Assembly (NCBI GenBank): GCA_013399115.1
Contig: VXAA01000859.1
Coordinates: forward strand, 282,430-346,429
Direction: 5' to 3'
DNA from: Anseranas semipalmata
Lineage: Eukaryota > Chordata > Aves > Anseriformes > Anseranatidae
Length of the DNA stretch: 64,000 nt
The notes beneath the pieces were generated by a model that was not told the DNA's origin, searched no databases, and saw only the letters and a list, made by a program, of their open reading frames with translations. The translations under genes were made by a program, and so were the position numbers. Below are positions 24,368-36,620 of the stretch, piece after piece. Position 1 is the first letter of the stretch. Every line of letters starts with the position of its first letter.

Positions 24368-26929
24368 ATTAGAATTAGAAGCTCTTTAATTACATGCAGG
24401 TCCACACAATGTTGGCACACTTTTCCAGGAACAAACTCAACCATGTAGACTCTTCATGAAGTCACAAGGAGCAGAGGACCATATTTACAAGACAAAAATA
24501 TTTGCTCTCATTTCTTTTGCACATATGCTAATGCAAAAATTTTACTGTTGTACAATCAGTTAAATTACAGATTTTTTTTTGTTTTTTGCTTTTTAATTCT
24601 TGGTAGGTGTGAAGCATAGGCACGTGGTAGGACTAGCACTATTTGCTTGTGCTTTTAACCTTTCAGACTTAATAGCAGAATACTGGCCGTAGTGAGAAAC
24701 ATGCCCTATTCCCCTGTCCACAAGGCAAAATCCACAGCCAATTGCAAGGAAAAGGCTGAAGTTCAATTATTATGCTGTTGCTCTTAAACCTGCAGTTGAT
24801 TTTCACTGTATCAGAAAGACAGCATGACTGACATAAAAATGAAGATATTTTGACACAGCAATCTGATTATTTTATTTCTACCCCTCACTGATAATTATCC
24901 CACTTTCAATCTGATCCAGCTAAGAGGGAACACAAAGGCCTATTATAAACTCAAGCATATGGCACCGATCAAAGGAATTTAACTTTCTTTTCCAGGCTAA
25001 AATTATTTTCTTTGGTAAGACCAGAAAGCAGCATTGATCTGCTGCTTTTGCCTTCATGTTTCACTTCAGCATGATAACAGCAACTCAACTTCATTGTCAG
25101 CAATGGACATGAGCTTTAGGATGATTGCTTTCAGGCCTGCTACTCATTTAATGACAAAGCTGTTGATTTAATAAAAAGAAGGCTGGATGACTGCTTATGT
25201 GCAAGCAACAGTTACATCTAAGGAAAGGACTGATTTGGTCACCTGAATCTGGAATAGCATTATACCCTTCCTCAAAAAATGAGTAGTCAATAATGGATCG
25301 AGTGCCTCAGGGAAGGGCTGGCATCAACCGGAGCAGGATCTAAATTGCAGAGAGTGAAATGAAAATTCTGGCCCACTCTGAATAAAAGCTCATACAAAAG
25401 AAACGTCTGGTCCAAAAACAAACTTCAATGAGTTGCGCAAAGTCTTGCTGAGAAAATAGGGCAGCTGCTCAGTGAGCAAGGAAGGTGAGGAGCGGACACA
25501 GTTCCAGGCTAAATCCGGCAGCGGCAACCACTTTGTGACGCCAGACCGTGCACATGCTGATCAGTACTAATGGAGAGATTTCTCAGCTTCCCTGCATAAA
25601 TGTATGTCCATATAGCAAATGCTCCATGCTGCTGCTATATGAGTGGCAAGTGTATCTTTTAATATGTTCACAGATCTTAATAACTCTGCTGATCTTGAAA
25701 ACACTCAGAAAATGCTACACAGTAAGAGGTAGAAAGCTTCTGTCACCCTTTGCTTCACTAAGGATTTTTAAGGGGCATGATACATTACTACTTTCCTCTC
25801 CTTTCCTAAAAGGAGCTTTTTTGCAAGGGTTGTCCTCAACAGACCAACAGCAGTAGCCAGTGAACAAAGTCTCCAATCTCTTCTGCATCCGTATGCTCTC
25901 ATACATGTGCTTGCTACCTCAGAGAATGCAAGAGACACAGAAGATCAGCAATATAGCTTCATCTCATTATTTCATAACACAAAAGTAGTCTCAGAATTCA
26001 ATAGAAACAGAAATCTTAACTGAGAGCTTCTCCCAGAAGTTTCTGTATAGGCAGAAATCTGGAAGGAAAAGGAAGAGGAGGAAGGAAGAAACCTTGACAG
26101 CAAGTTGATGAAGGAGGCTCCATGTGAAAGGAGCAGAAACAAACTTGGAGATGTGAAAACTCCCCTGGCTTTTCTCCCTACAAGCAGGGGTTCAGAAAAT
26201 CCTCATAAATTTTCCACACAAGATACCTTTTACAGCATTAACACTCTCTTTTCCCCTTCAGATACACCTAGTTCCGATCCTTCCTAAAAGCTGAGGTTCA
26301 GCAAGAAACAAATCCCTAGCAGATAAATGAGACAGATATCCCTGTAGCACATCACAGCCCAAAGAAAGAAGCAATTATTACCTCTCCCCAGAAGAAATTG
26401 CCTTTCCAGAACATCACACAGGCAACTGAGTCCCCTTACTGCAGCCTACACGTGACTGTTGTGAAACCATTTCCTGTCGCCAGTCAATAGAGAAACTCCA
26501 ATCTATTAACATATATCACCAGATATTGGAAACTGAAGGAAATAAACTTAACATCTTGCATTGAATTTACAGTTCTTTTGCATAGCTGCTACAGCAACCA
26601 AGTCTTGAGGCTGTTCTGAGGAGATCTTTCCGTAGCAGATTTTGTACAGGGAATGGCTCAGCATTAGTAGCCTCTGTGTTAAACTGCTGGAAGAGTAACA
26701 CTGCATCAGTAAGGACTGTTACTGTGCATTTGATTTTCAGCAGGCAATTCCAAACAACATAAACCATTAAACAAATTGTAGCACTTTGAAAGATAAAGGT
26801 ACTGTGTAAACTGATGGTGCATACGGAAAAACCTCCTCCCCTGAAAAATGTGAGGAATTTGCATTGATGGCTTCCCACATTACATACGGTTCAGTGACAT
26901 CTCCCATTCCATAGCAATCAAAAGTTGTT

Positions 26930-26961
26930 GGGGGAGGGGGAGAAGAGAGAAGGGAGAAGAT
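26930..26961 (+). repeat. Polypurine tract
   Basis: An uninterrupted purine run of about 32 bases that includes G5 A G5 and a further GGG. It could form H-DNA (a triplex) or a partial G-quadruplex. It is simple-sequence in character and its function is unknown. Confidence 0.75.
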
Positions 26962-29900
26962 AGATGACTGATTACAATGACTAAAATAATGCATAGTAAT
27001 GAGGATTTACTTTCTTGATCGCTTACACATGCAAATATGTACCTGAATCAAGAACAGATACAAATACTTCAAGATCTACAATAATTTTTGTATGCTTTTG
27101 GTCATGCTTCCTGACTACTTTTTCTTTCCCATTTAATTTCTTTGGGAAATCTGGAATAAATTACTATTGACTAAAAATAGAGCATATATCTTTGTATGTT
27201 ACACATGAAGAAGAGATGGAATATAAATTCATAACCAAAAGATAGTGCGCTAAGGAGAAGATTCTAAGGCTGCAGAATGATTTTATTAATCAATGCATGT
27301 ACAAGTAAGCATTCCAAAGCTAGGAAAGACTGTGATTAAAAGGTCTGTATAGCCTTGACTTCACGCTCCGGAGTGTTATGATCCAGTCTTCAAACAGTAC
27401 AACCATACCTCGCTCACTGTGTACACAACAGGCAGCGCTCGGTGAACCAGCCATCAATTAGCGGTTCGGTTTAGTCTGTTTGGTGCAAACTGCCACATAC
27501 TGATGTAAGATGTAATGACAAATCGCATACTAACCCAAAGCTGCTTTAAGACAGAGCTGCCTCTCAGTGGCCATCGCTTCAGTATCTGGGGAGTGCTTCC
27601 CCCGTCCTGCAGCGCAGCCTGCTCTGGGAGGAGGCGCGATCGCCTCCCCTGGGCAGCTGTCATGGTCCTTGCTCTGCACGGCAACTTTAAGATGCATCAT
27701 GGAAAACCTCTTAAGGCTGTTTCTGTTACACTGGTAGCATCAACTAAAACATTCTGCAAATAAAAAGCATATTTTTTAATTGAAGCTGTCCTGTTCTAAA
27801 AACAGTTTCATCCCTAACTATTTACAGACCCTTTACAGAATCAGACACTGAAATCAGTTTGAACCTGCATGACCCAATAAATCTTAGGATTCTCTACTAA
27901 AATCCTCCTGTCTCAGCCATTTGCTTCAAAGCTCTTCTTTTTCTTACTGGGTTGAAATTAAAAAGACCATATTGGCCTTGGAGGACAAAAACATACAGAA
28001 TATCCTTGAATTTCCCCATAGGTTTTCAGTAGCTTTTATTCTTTCCTCTTCCATTCTGAAAGGTTTTCTCATGTTTGCGTATTTTTCATATTGCTTCCAA
28101 TCCAGAATCAGTGCATTATATAGGCTTCTGAAGGCACTAGAGATTTAGTACTTTTTAATTCCTTCTTTTGCTAAATATTTTAATGAAATGGTTGTGCAAT
28201 TTTTTAATAGAACCGTTCCCTCTGGCAAAAAAAAAAAATCAAAACTGACAAGTCACTCCCAGTTTGAAGAGAGAAAACACACGACACTTCTTTAAAGAAA
28301 AATACCCCAACCTTTTTACAGAAAAACACCTTGTGACCCAAAACATTGAATGTGTTCTTGAGAGACTAGGAGGGATGCAACAGCTAACTCAGAAGTGTAC
28401 AGGGATTCTTATTCAGCATGTTTCCTTGTTCAGTGTTTTATTACAAAATCTGTTGAATGACTTTGTAAAAAGAAAAAGGATAGGAAAAAGCTTTCTAAAC
28501 AGAAAAAAAAAGGTAAAAATCCCTTTGAAAAAACACAGAACTCCCTCTTTTGACACTTTTTCCTCTTTTCTCTAAGCAACAATATGCAATGTACCTTAAC
28601 TTTTCTAACACCTCAAAAGAGCTGGAAAAATAGCTTATGTATTCATCCGTTGCTGAAGGAAAGTCAAATTGTTCAATAGAATAATATCAGGAAAAAATGA
28701 AAATTTGTGACATATTTTGTTTTATTCCATTCTGAATTTCTCAGGGAGAAAATACTTGGGCAAACACCTCTACAAACTTGGTCTTTTTCTTGTTTTAAAT
28801 GAGGTAGGGATTCCACCTTTGTAACCCAGGGACTAGATCAACCCGTGTTGTTTTGGCACTGGACTGTCACCAGGCCATTCGGCTGACGTGGCTGCTCGAA
28901 TCCAGTCAGCACGGGCTTCTCTTGTCACAATAGTTTAGTGGTGACACGTCTCGCTGTTCCTGAACCTAGCACAGCAACACAAGCAGGCTGCTTTCCCAAA
29001 CCAGGGTTTCTCTGATCTTGGAGGACTTCTTGACAAAGGCAGGATTTCTCTTAGGGGTGACTTGACGCACTGGGATGCGCATTTCTCCAGAATGCACTGG
29101 CTATTTAGAGAATAATGCAAAGAGCCAGGGCTGCAAAGCTAGCTGTAACGTGAGCCACAGAAACATTTAAAATAAATAGTGAGGAGAGAAACCGAGTCCC
29201 TCAGACTAGCTCAATTCTTTGGAGGCCTCAGTCTGGTCCTGGAGTTGTCTTTAAGTCAGCACAATTTACATATTTCTTTTCTTTGTTTATTGCAATCACA
29301 GAACTGCTTTAAAAATATTTAGATACTGGGAGCTCAGAGGAGATATGTTTACATAGCTGAAATTATGAAAGGATAGGGATTTCTCTGGTGTACAATGATC
29401 CTAGAAGTTTTATCCCTTAGGCAGGAAATACTAGTGCCCTAATCAAGATAAATTGTGTTTTACTAATGTAGACAGACACTAAAAGGACATTTCTCAAACA
29501 AACAATATAACACAAAGTCACTTGCTGATACACTACGCCGTATAACATTTGGGCAACTGGGTACTTCAAGAGAAAGAAAGCAACAAGATTAAACATATTA
29601 GGACCAATTTTCATGGCAAGTTAAGCAGCAAAATTAGTCAAGTGGTTGCTAATGGAATACACTCACATTAGCAATAGCTAATAAGCCTCCAAGCAAGAAC
29701 TTTTAAAACCTATTAGCCCTTTTTCTGCAATTCCAGTGAAGCAGCAATTCTGTACCTGCTTGGTACTTTTGCTGCTAATAACACAATTTCCCAAGGAAAG
29801 CAGTAGGCCAGATGCACTCTGGCAGAAACTGAGAAACATATGAGGTACTTTGTTAAAGGAACACATCTGAGCTTAAAGGGATCATTTTTGTAAGTGATAA

Positions 29901-31903
29901 CAACTCAGCCTCTGGGTCTACAAAATCTTTGCCATCTCTGCATAATTTTATGATAAAAGTACCAGTTTTGATAATCTATGGAATAAACTCCTAACCTTTC
30001 AAACCGAGTTGAGGCAACCAGCAGTAAGACTTAGTCACTTCTATACTGGGCCCACAAGCAAGTGCCTTGCATGTGAAAAATGCCATTCCTCAGCCACAAC
30101 TGGCTCTTCAGAGCAACTCGGCTGACCTCATACTCGTGCACGCCTTTGACATGAACTGCAACAAAAAGTCCCATTTATTTTACAACTCAGCTTAAAACTA
30201 ACCGTGTTGCTGTTAGTATTTACACATAGTTTCTCTTGGAAGACTAGCATGTACCGCTAGATGCACCTTTAATGCCCAAGTTTTCCAAAGGAAAGGAAAT
30301 GTTGGAAGGTATAAGGTTTCAAAAATTGTGGAAAGAACACCAATACCTCCACACAAATCTTAGGATGTGCACGCTTTTTCAAGCATATCTAAAGATTAAA
30401 AGATTTCCTACAGTTGAGGCAAAACATTCACATGAAATAGGTGTGACATTTCTGTGAAATTAATATTTTTAAAAGCCTCCAAACGTTCCTATAACAAACT
30501 ATAAATTGCTTAGCAAGTCACTGGGGCTGAAGACCCACAGAGCAATTTTTTAAAACTTATCCAAAACCCTGTGGTTAAAAATCAATAATAAATAAATATG
30601 CCCACAGGACCAGAAACAAGCACTGTCTATAGCAACAACACAGAGCTTGAAAAGCCCTCTCCAAAAGTAACTTTGCAGAATAGAGCTTTATGAGGGATGT
30701 TTGCGCCCTCCAGGCTGCTTTAACAAACACTGTTTCTGTCAAGGGGATGGTTACTGCTGGGCAGTCATAAAGCTGATGGCTTCTTTAAAAAAACTAAAGC
30801 AATCACTACACAAGTGCTAAAAGGTTTACTGTGGTCAAATTAACAAGGGGTCAAGAGCAAAACTAACACAGCAAAAATGTGACTCAGAGAAGATATAGAT
30901 AAGACTGAAGTCAGAAAGACTTGAACTTATTTATCCCACAATTCTTAAAGGACTGGACAAAGCAGTTACTGAGGTCTGTGCATTTGGGATGCAGATAGTG
31001 CACAGTAAATCCACTGGATTAAAGGGCAGAATGTAGCATCCATTTTTAAAATGTGGAGGAGAACTAAGACTTGCAGACTTGTCAGCCTACACTGCAGCAC
31101 TGCTGGAAAATATCAGTGCTAATATGAATCACAGTTGAGTCAATTATGTAACATTGCACACACAAAAAAAGCCATTCTGGTAAGTAATAAAAGGAATATT
31201 ATATGCTGTATGCAAGATAGGAGAGGTAATTATGGCTTTCTTTTCACTATGTTCAAATGGGATACCGGGCTCAAGCTGGAGTTCTTCCCATTGAACAACA
31301 CAGAGACAACCTGCAGTGCCCAGAACAGAGAAGCAGAAATGAAAAGTTTTTTGGGGAAATGCAGCCGGATTGTTTTGTTTAAAGGGCAGCAAAGCTCATT
31401 TTCCAATAAGTAAAATCTCCACAGAGTTGACAGTGTTAATTGTTCTCAATGACCATGTACGCTGGGAGTGGGGAAAGGGAGGAAAAAGGAGGCCACAAAG
31501 AAAAGATCTCCATTTGCAGCAAGAAGCATTGAGGTTAAATAACCTGTTGACTTAAATGACCTGTTGCCACTTGATCAGGGCAGGTATTCGTGCGGTCTTG
31601 GTCTGACAAAAGAGTGCAAGCTTTACAGAATACAGAAATGAACTCGCCACTGGACATTACAAAGGGGAAAGAGGAGTAAGCAATAGGAAGAGGATCCTTG
31701 TAAAAACCAGCCCCTAGTTAAATGAAAACGTTCAACAGCCTCTCTCAGTACAGTGCTTTCTTAATATTTGAAAATACTGCCAAAAAATATCCACCGGGAA
31801 ATTTGCAGATAAATCTGATCTTTCTCAGTCTATGGTGCTGCAGTAGGGAATCTCCTGGGGAGAAAGCAGCCTTCCTTTCTATTATTCTGTTTTTAGATGC
31901 AGG

Positions 31904-31919
31904 AAAAAAAAAAAAAAAA
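31904..31919 (+). repeat. Poly-A tract
   Basis: A run of about 16 A residues. No processed-pseudogene or SINE body is recognisable upstream. Confidence 0.75.
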
Positions 31920-34900
31920 TCATGTTCAACAATAAATTACAGGACCTAAAGCACAGGTTTAGCTGAGGTTACTAGGAAGAGAGGAATAAGGCTCAAGTCC
32001 TAATGAAACTTTGCTGTAACATGGAGACCTTAATGTGGTTTTTGGTTGGTTTGTTTTCTTCTGATGACTAAGTAATCTACATTAATTTAAAGTATTTCAG
32101 AAATAAGACGGTCAAGCAGCAACTATGGTTAACATATCCTCCTTTTTATATGGCTTAAATTTTCCTCCTTACCTTGAACAAAACCAATCAGCTAAAGATT
32201 TTAAACCATAGAAGAGCTAGTTTATTAGCTTAATCTGGCTTGAAGGAAAATTTAGCCTTCTTCTAAATTCCCGATTATCTCAAAGTACAGAAATATCAGT
32301 AGATGCCAAATAGGCTGCATGTAAGTTGCTGGTTTCCCAGCAGGTGTGTTTCCTAAGGACTGCCTCATGCTCTGCTGCATTGCTGAGCCAGAACAACCAA
32401 ATCCCATTATAATTAATACCTTGCCCATAGCTGTAACATTTTTGTGCCATCAGCCGGTCACCTCAGCCAAAGTGTGGTTCAGTATTTCCACGATCCTCGA
32501 TGGCTTCTTGTCAAACTTCTACAAGGTCTGGGCAACTGGCGAAGCAGAGCACTTGCTCCCGGCTGCTAATCCATGTTTCCTGCCTCAGCTGCCAAATGAA
32601 CTACCTGCACCCTTGCTACTTCGAAATATCTCGACGTCCTGAACCTGCCCTCATTTCCTAGGCGGGTCCCCCCGAGTGGTACTGGTAAATCAGCTGTCAC
32701 TGCCTCTCATGCCTCCCTGGAATGGCTCTTTTTTCTTGCCAGTGAATGAATGGATTGGCACCCCACATTTTGCAGGAAAACACTTTTGAAGTGATTTAAT
32801 GCGGCTCTGAGAGGCATAAGCGGGCCAGGAATAGCTGGTGTTTGATCTACCCGAGAGCATCCGCTACCAGGAGCGGTGCGCGGCCTCCGGCAGCTCGCTG
32901 TGGATGTGCTGCCTCCTGTGGCTGGCTGGAGTCGTCTTCCAACGCGCCCTGACGCTGCTTGGCACTGTAGCTGCACGCACCACGAGCAGCTCCCTCGTCT
33001 GCGCCTGTTACCACGCGTGAAGCACCAAGCACCATGTGTTAGCGTACTGACCGTACTCCGCTATTTTTAAATAGATCACTCTGCAGAGAGTAAGCTTCTG
33101 CGAGCACCTGTTTTCATTCGCCTATACATATTTACTCACAGAAACAGTATTAGGCTTAACATATACTTTACACCTTTCTGTTTTTCATTTATTTTCAAAA
33201 GAACAAATTATATGACAGAAAACAACAGAAAGCTGAAACACAGATGCAGCCAGTAATTTTATGTAGATGTTCAGCTGATGGCGATGCTTGTGAGATTTAT
33301 GACTTCCGCATTATCTCTCATTTCCAATTACTGCTTTGTGTGCAAGTTGCAGGATATGTGCTACGCTCTATCACTGCCAGATGGTTCTGGAGTTCAGGGA
33401 ATGAATCCGTAAGGTTCCCAGGCAAAGCGCTGGTGTCGGGAGTAACAGGGAAGTCTCTGTTATTGATTTTTAAACATCTCCCACGTTGTACTAATTCAAG
33501 TAACTTTTATTTACCGTGGTGTGCCCTCCATGTCGAAGTGAAATGCTTGGTGGGGAGAAAGCATTTACTAGTCCACAGCAAAATACTTGTCATTAGAGAT
33601 GCATTTATAACGGAATTTGACTTAATGGAGGTGGAGGCCTACAGACACTGTTAATGCTTTACAGCAGTAAGGTTGTAGCAAGCTTTTAGCACAATATAAT
33701 GATTCATCAGGCTAAAATTATACACAGAGCAGCACTCGGTTGAACCAGCACATTGTGTTTTCGCTACATGCTCACACGACTTGGCAAAACACAGCTCCTT
33801 CAAATTGCAAACCATTTATAATAATTGGCAGTATCATCCAACCGTGCTGGCTCTAGAAGCTCCAGACAAAGAGGGGTTAAACTATCCACACCATCATTGT
33901 GCAACCAGTTTTATGGCTCCCTTCACAGGGCTCAATATTAAAACCACAGATACTGTTGTTTATGGGAAATTCGTAATTAATAAAACCTAAGTATAATGTT
34001 GTTTTCAGTAAGAGACCATTCACAGACTACATTCTTATCAGCTCTGTACAAAATCCTTTTAGATGAGCTTGTGGAATGCCTTTGTGGAGCAAGGAACACC
34101 AGAAATTACTCCGAGGTTCCTTGTCAGAGTTTATTTTGCATTAGCTACCAATTTTCATTAAAGGCAGTACAGAAACTTATCAGAAGTGGTTCTATGACAT
34201 CTCTTAATAAAAAGCAGAACATATCAAATGTTCTTGCACTTTTCTCTCTTTTACACCTGTGGGCTTTTCCAAAGCTGATAAGAATAATTTTTTTGTTATA
34301 TTTCAAGGTGAATTTTAATATGCATAGGAAATGACAAAGTGATGGCTCTTAGGAGTAAAGCGGCCCATTTATCTAAACAACAGAAGCAGCACAGGCATCC
34401 TGAGGGCACGTTGCCCTTACACATGCCGCCCTCCTGCTGGTCTGAAAGGATCACCTCTAAGCTGGCAAGGGGTATCCTGGTCTATGCAGCATTACTCCTC
34501 GGCCCCTCTGCCAAGACCGTAAGCAAAGGTCTTCTCCCGTCCGCTAGGACAGGGACACCTCTCCACCACGGACGGCTGGATCCATCAGTCCTCAACCCAG
34601 CCTGCTCCGATGGAAAAGGCAGGTAGAAATGACTGTCAGACAGCAAATAGGCTTTCCGACCCAGAAAGTAAAACTGCCTTGCTGTTAAACAACCTAATGT
34701 TGTCTTCTGTTTTAATGCAAAATGGCAGCCAGACAATTTTTGTATTTGAAAATAGTTCAATGAATTCGAATCAATCTGCATTTCTTAGCTTCTTTTAATT
34801 TGCTAAGCTCTAATGTCTAATTCATCAGTCTGAGCTGAAGGAAAAATATGCCTCGCACTACAGCCAGCTCTAACAGGCAGCCAAAAATCAGACTTCAATA

Positions 34901-35479
34901 ACAGCAAAGTCAGATATTTTGCTTTCATAAGCTTCCAAGTAAAATATCTTTGCAGTGACAGTTAGCAAGTGAGAAGGAGAGCTGTAAGAGCAAATTAATA
35001 AAGCACTAGGATTATTTTGCATATCTGTGAAATGCACTTGTGTAACTGGGAGCATCTAGACAAAAACGTTGAGGATTAAAAGCTGAATGGAACATTAGGA
35101 AAGAACTGGAAATATCAATATTCTTTACCTACATTTCCAGACTACAGTCTTACTGCTCCAGAGGTCACACCAAGATTAACACGTACAGGGACTGTACCAA
35201 ACGCTTGGGCAAGTTGGGGATTTGGGATACATAGCTCAATCCCAATACTTTCCTGCCGTGTATTTTGGCCCTTCCTTCTGCATCAGTTCCCAACACCGAT
35301 CACAGTTTTCACCCATCCATCTCAACGCACAAGGTCAGTAGGAAGCTAACCAAACCACTGTCTCACACCACTCGGTGACGACAATGAACGCTGCACAGAT
35401 CTGAAAAATCGCGCAGAAATCCCAAATCAGACATCCAAGTTTGTAACCACTGCAAGCTGTGCCCCAGGGCTCCCCTTCC

Positions 35480-35760
35480 TCTTGGTGCCGAAGGGCTGCA
35501 AAGCAGGGGGCACGGGAAAGAGCCAGAGCCTTGCGGCCGCTCCCCCAGAGGACGGCGGGGCCCAGGGGCATCCCTCCTCCTCCTCCTCCTCCTCTTCTTC
35601 CTCCTCCTCCTGCCCACCCCGCGGCACCAGGCCCAGGAGAGCCCTGGGAAGCGCATTTCCCTTGCGGAGCAACCTCGCAGAGCAGCTCGAGCCAGAGGCC
35701 TGCCAGGCGTGACCACCACCCAGCAGCGAGGGCTCTCCCTGGGCATTACCCGGCACTGAG
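35480..35760. other. GC-rich block containing a TCC microsatellite
   Basis: GC-rich over about 280 bp with modest CpG. It includes a (TCC/TTC)n run at 35573-35611. On the minus strand that run reads as a polyglutamate tract in an otherwise anonymous frame (35427-35822); on the plus strand it gives proline or serine runs. The repeat makes any coding reading suspect. Confidence 0.5.
35573..35611. repeat. (TCC)n trinucleotide microsatellite
   Basis: About 13 trinucleotide units, mostly TCC with two TTC variants. It is a pyrimidine tract on the plus strand and may be polymorphic. Confidence 0.9.
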
Positions 35761-36419
35761 CTGTGGAAACAAACCAGGCTGCTCTCACCAACTTTGTTCC
35801 CTGAGACCGCTATCAAGAGCAACTCAAAGCATCTTTAGCAATGTCTGCCATTCGTTATTCGTTACAAATATCAAAATAGGTACAGTAGCAAAACGTTTCA
35901 AAGAACCAAAATGCTGTCACAGCAAAAAGAGCACTTTTTCTCCATACATTGCAAGCCGAAAGTATGCCTTGGTTTGTAGGTTTTTTTGAGCTTTCCTAAC
36001 AAAATACACAGAAGAGCAAAGCAAAGTGACTGAGTCTTTATGCTAGCCTATATGCTAAAGGCATAGGGTATAGGCTTTGGGTTGGAAGACCAGGAAACAG
36101 CAACAAACAAGAACCACTCTGCAAACACCCACAGCCCTGGAGGAACAAAGACAGGAATAATAAGAAAATGAGCATTCCTTTGACACAAATAGGATAAGCC
36201 CCAGCTCAAACTCTGCATGCAGATTTTTTTCCCTATACCATTCGGAGAACTCATTGCTTGATCCTTTGCATTGCTATATCTAGCAGAGAAGAAGATTTCA
36301 CACATTCAATGTTGTATCTATGTGACCGAAATCTTACAGTCAGAGACCACTACAGCCCCACAGCATGACAGTCCTCGAAAGCAAGTAAGATCAGCTTCGA
36401 GGGCACCTCTTATCCTGCC

Positions 36420-36620
36420 CTGCCCTGCGCCTTTTTATCCTCCCCAGCCTGCGACGCTGCTGCGCCTCGCTCCGCGGGTGGGTCCGCAGCCTGTCCTCCC
36501 GGCCACAGCCAAAGGGCTGCCGGGAAGAGCAACCGGCTGCAGGCTGGGGGTTAGCGCTAGTGCTCGAGCTGCGGACGGTCCTGGAGGATTCACTCACTGC
36601 CGGAGACGCGTGCGGCTCTT
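36420..36620. promoter_or_regulatory. CpG-enriched block
   Basis: By hand count, about 19 CpGs occur in 200 bp, within AT-rich flanks. Frames on both strands (120 and 97 codons) cross it and are compositional. It could be a small promoter or enhancer; no splice donor of good quality was noticed. Confidence 0.35.

Larger units (their letters stand above)
24368..35450. other. AT-rich unique non-coding DNA
   Basis: I see no gene, RNA gene or transposon in about 11 kb. Structured elements are limited to a purine tract (26930-26961), poly-A (31904-31919) and ordinary short homopolymers. The stretch at 33.2-34.6 kb is unusually poor in plus-strand stop codons, with frames of 136, 69, 112 and 95 codons in succession. 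Those frames are not in one phase and match no family. Confidence 0.5.

Noticed and set aside
28890..28910. tRNA B-box-like string (ctcgaatcc)
   Set aside because: No matching A box at the right distance and no cloverleaf could be drawn around it.
35427..35822. Minus-strand frame with a polyglutamate run
   Set aside because: The acidic run is the translation of a TCC microsatellite. The rest is anonymous and overlaps other frames of similar length on both strands.
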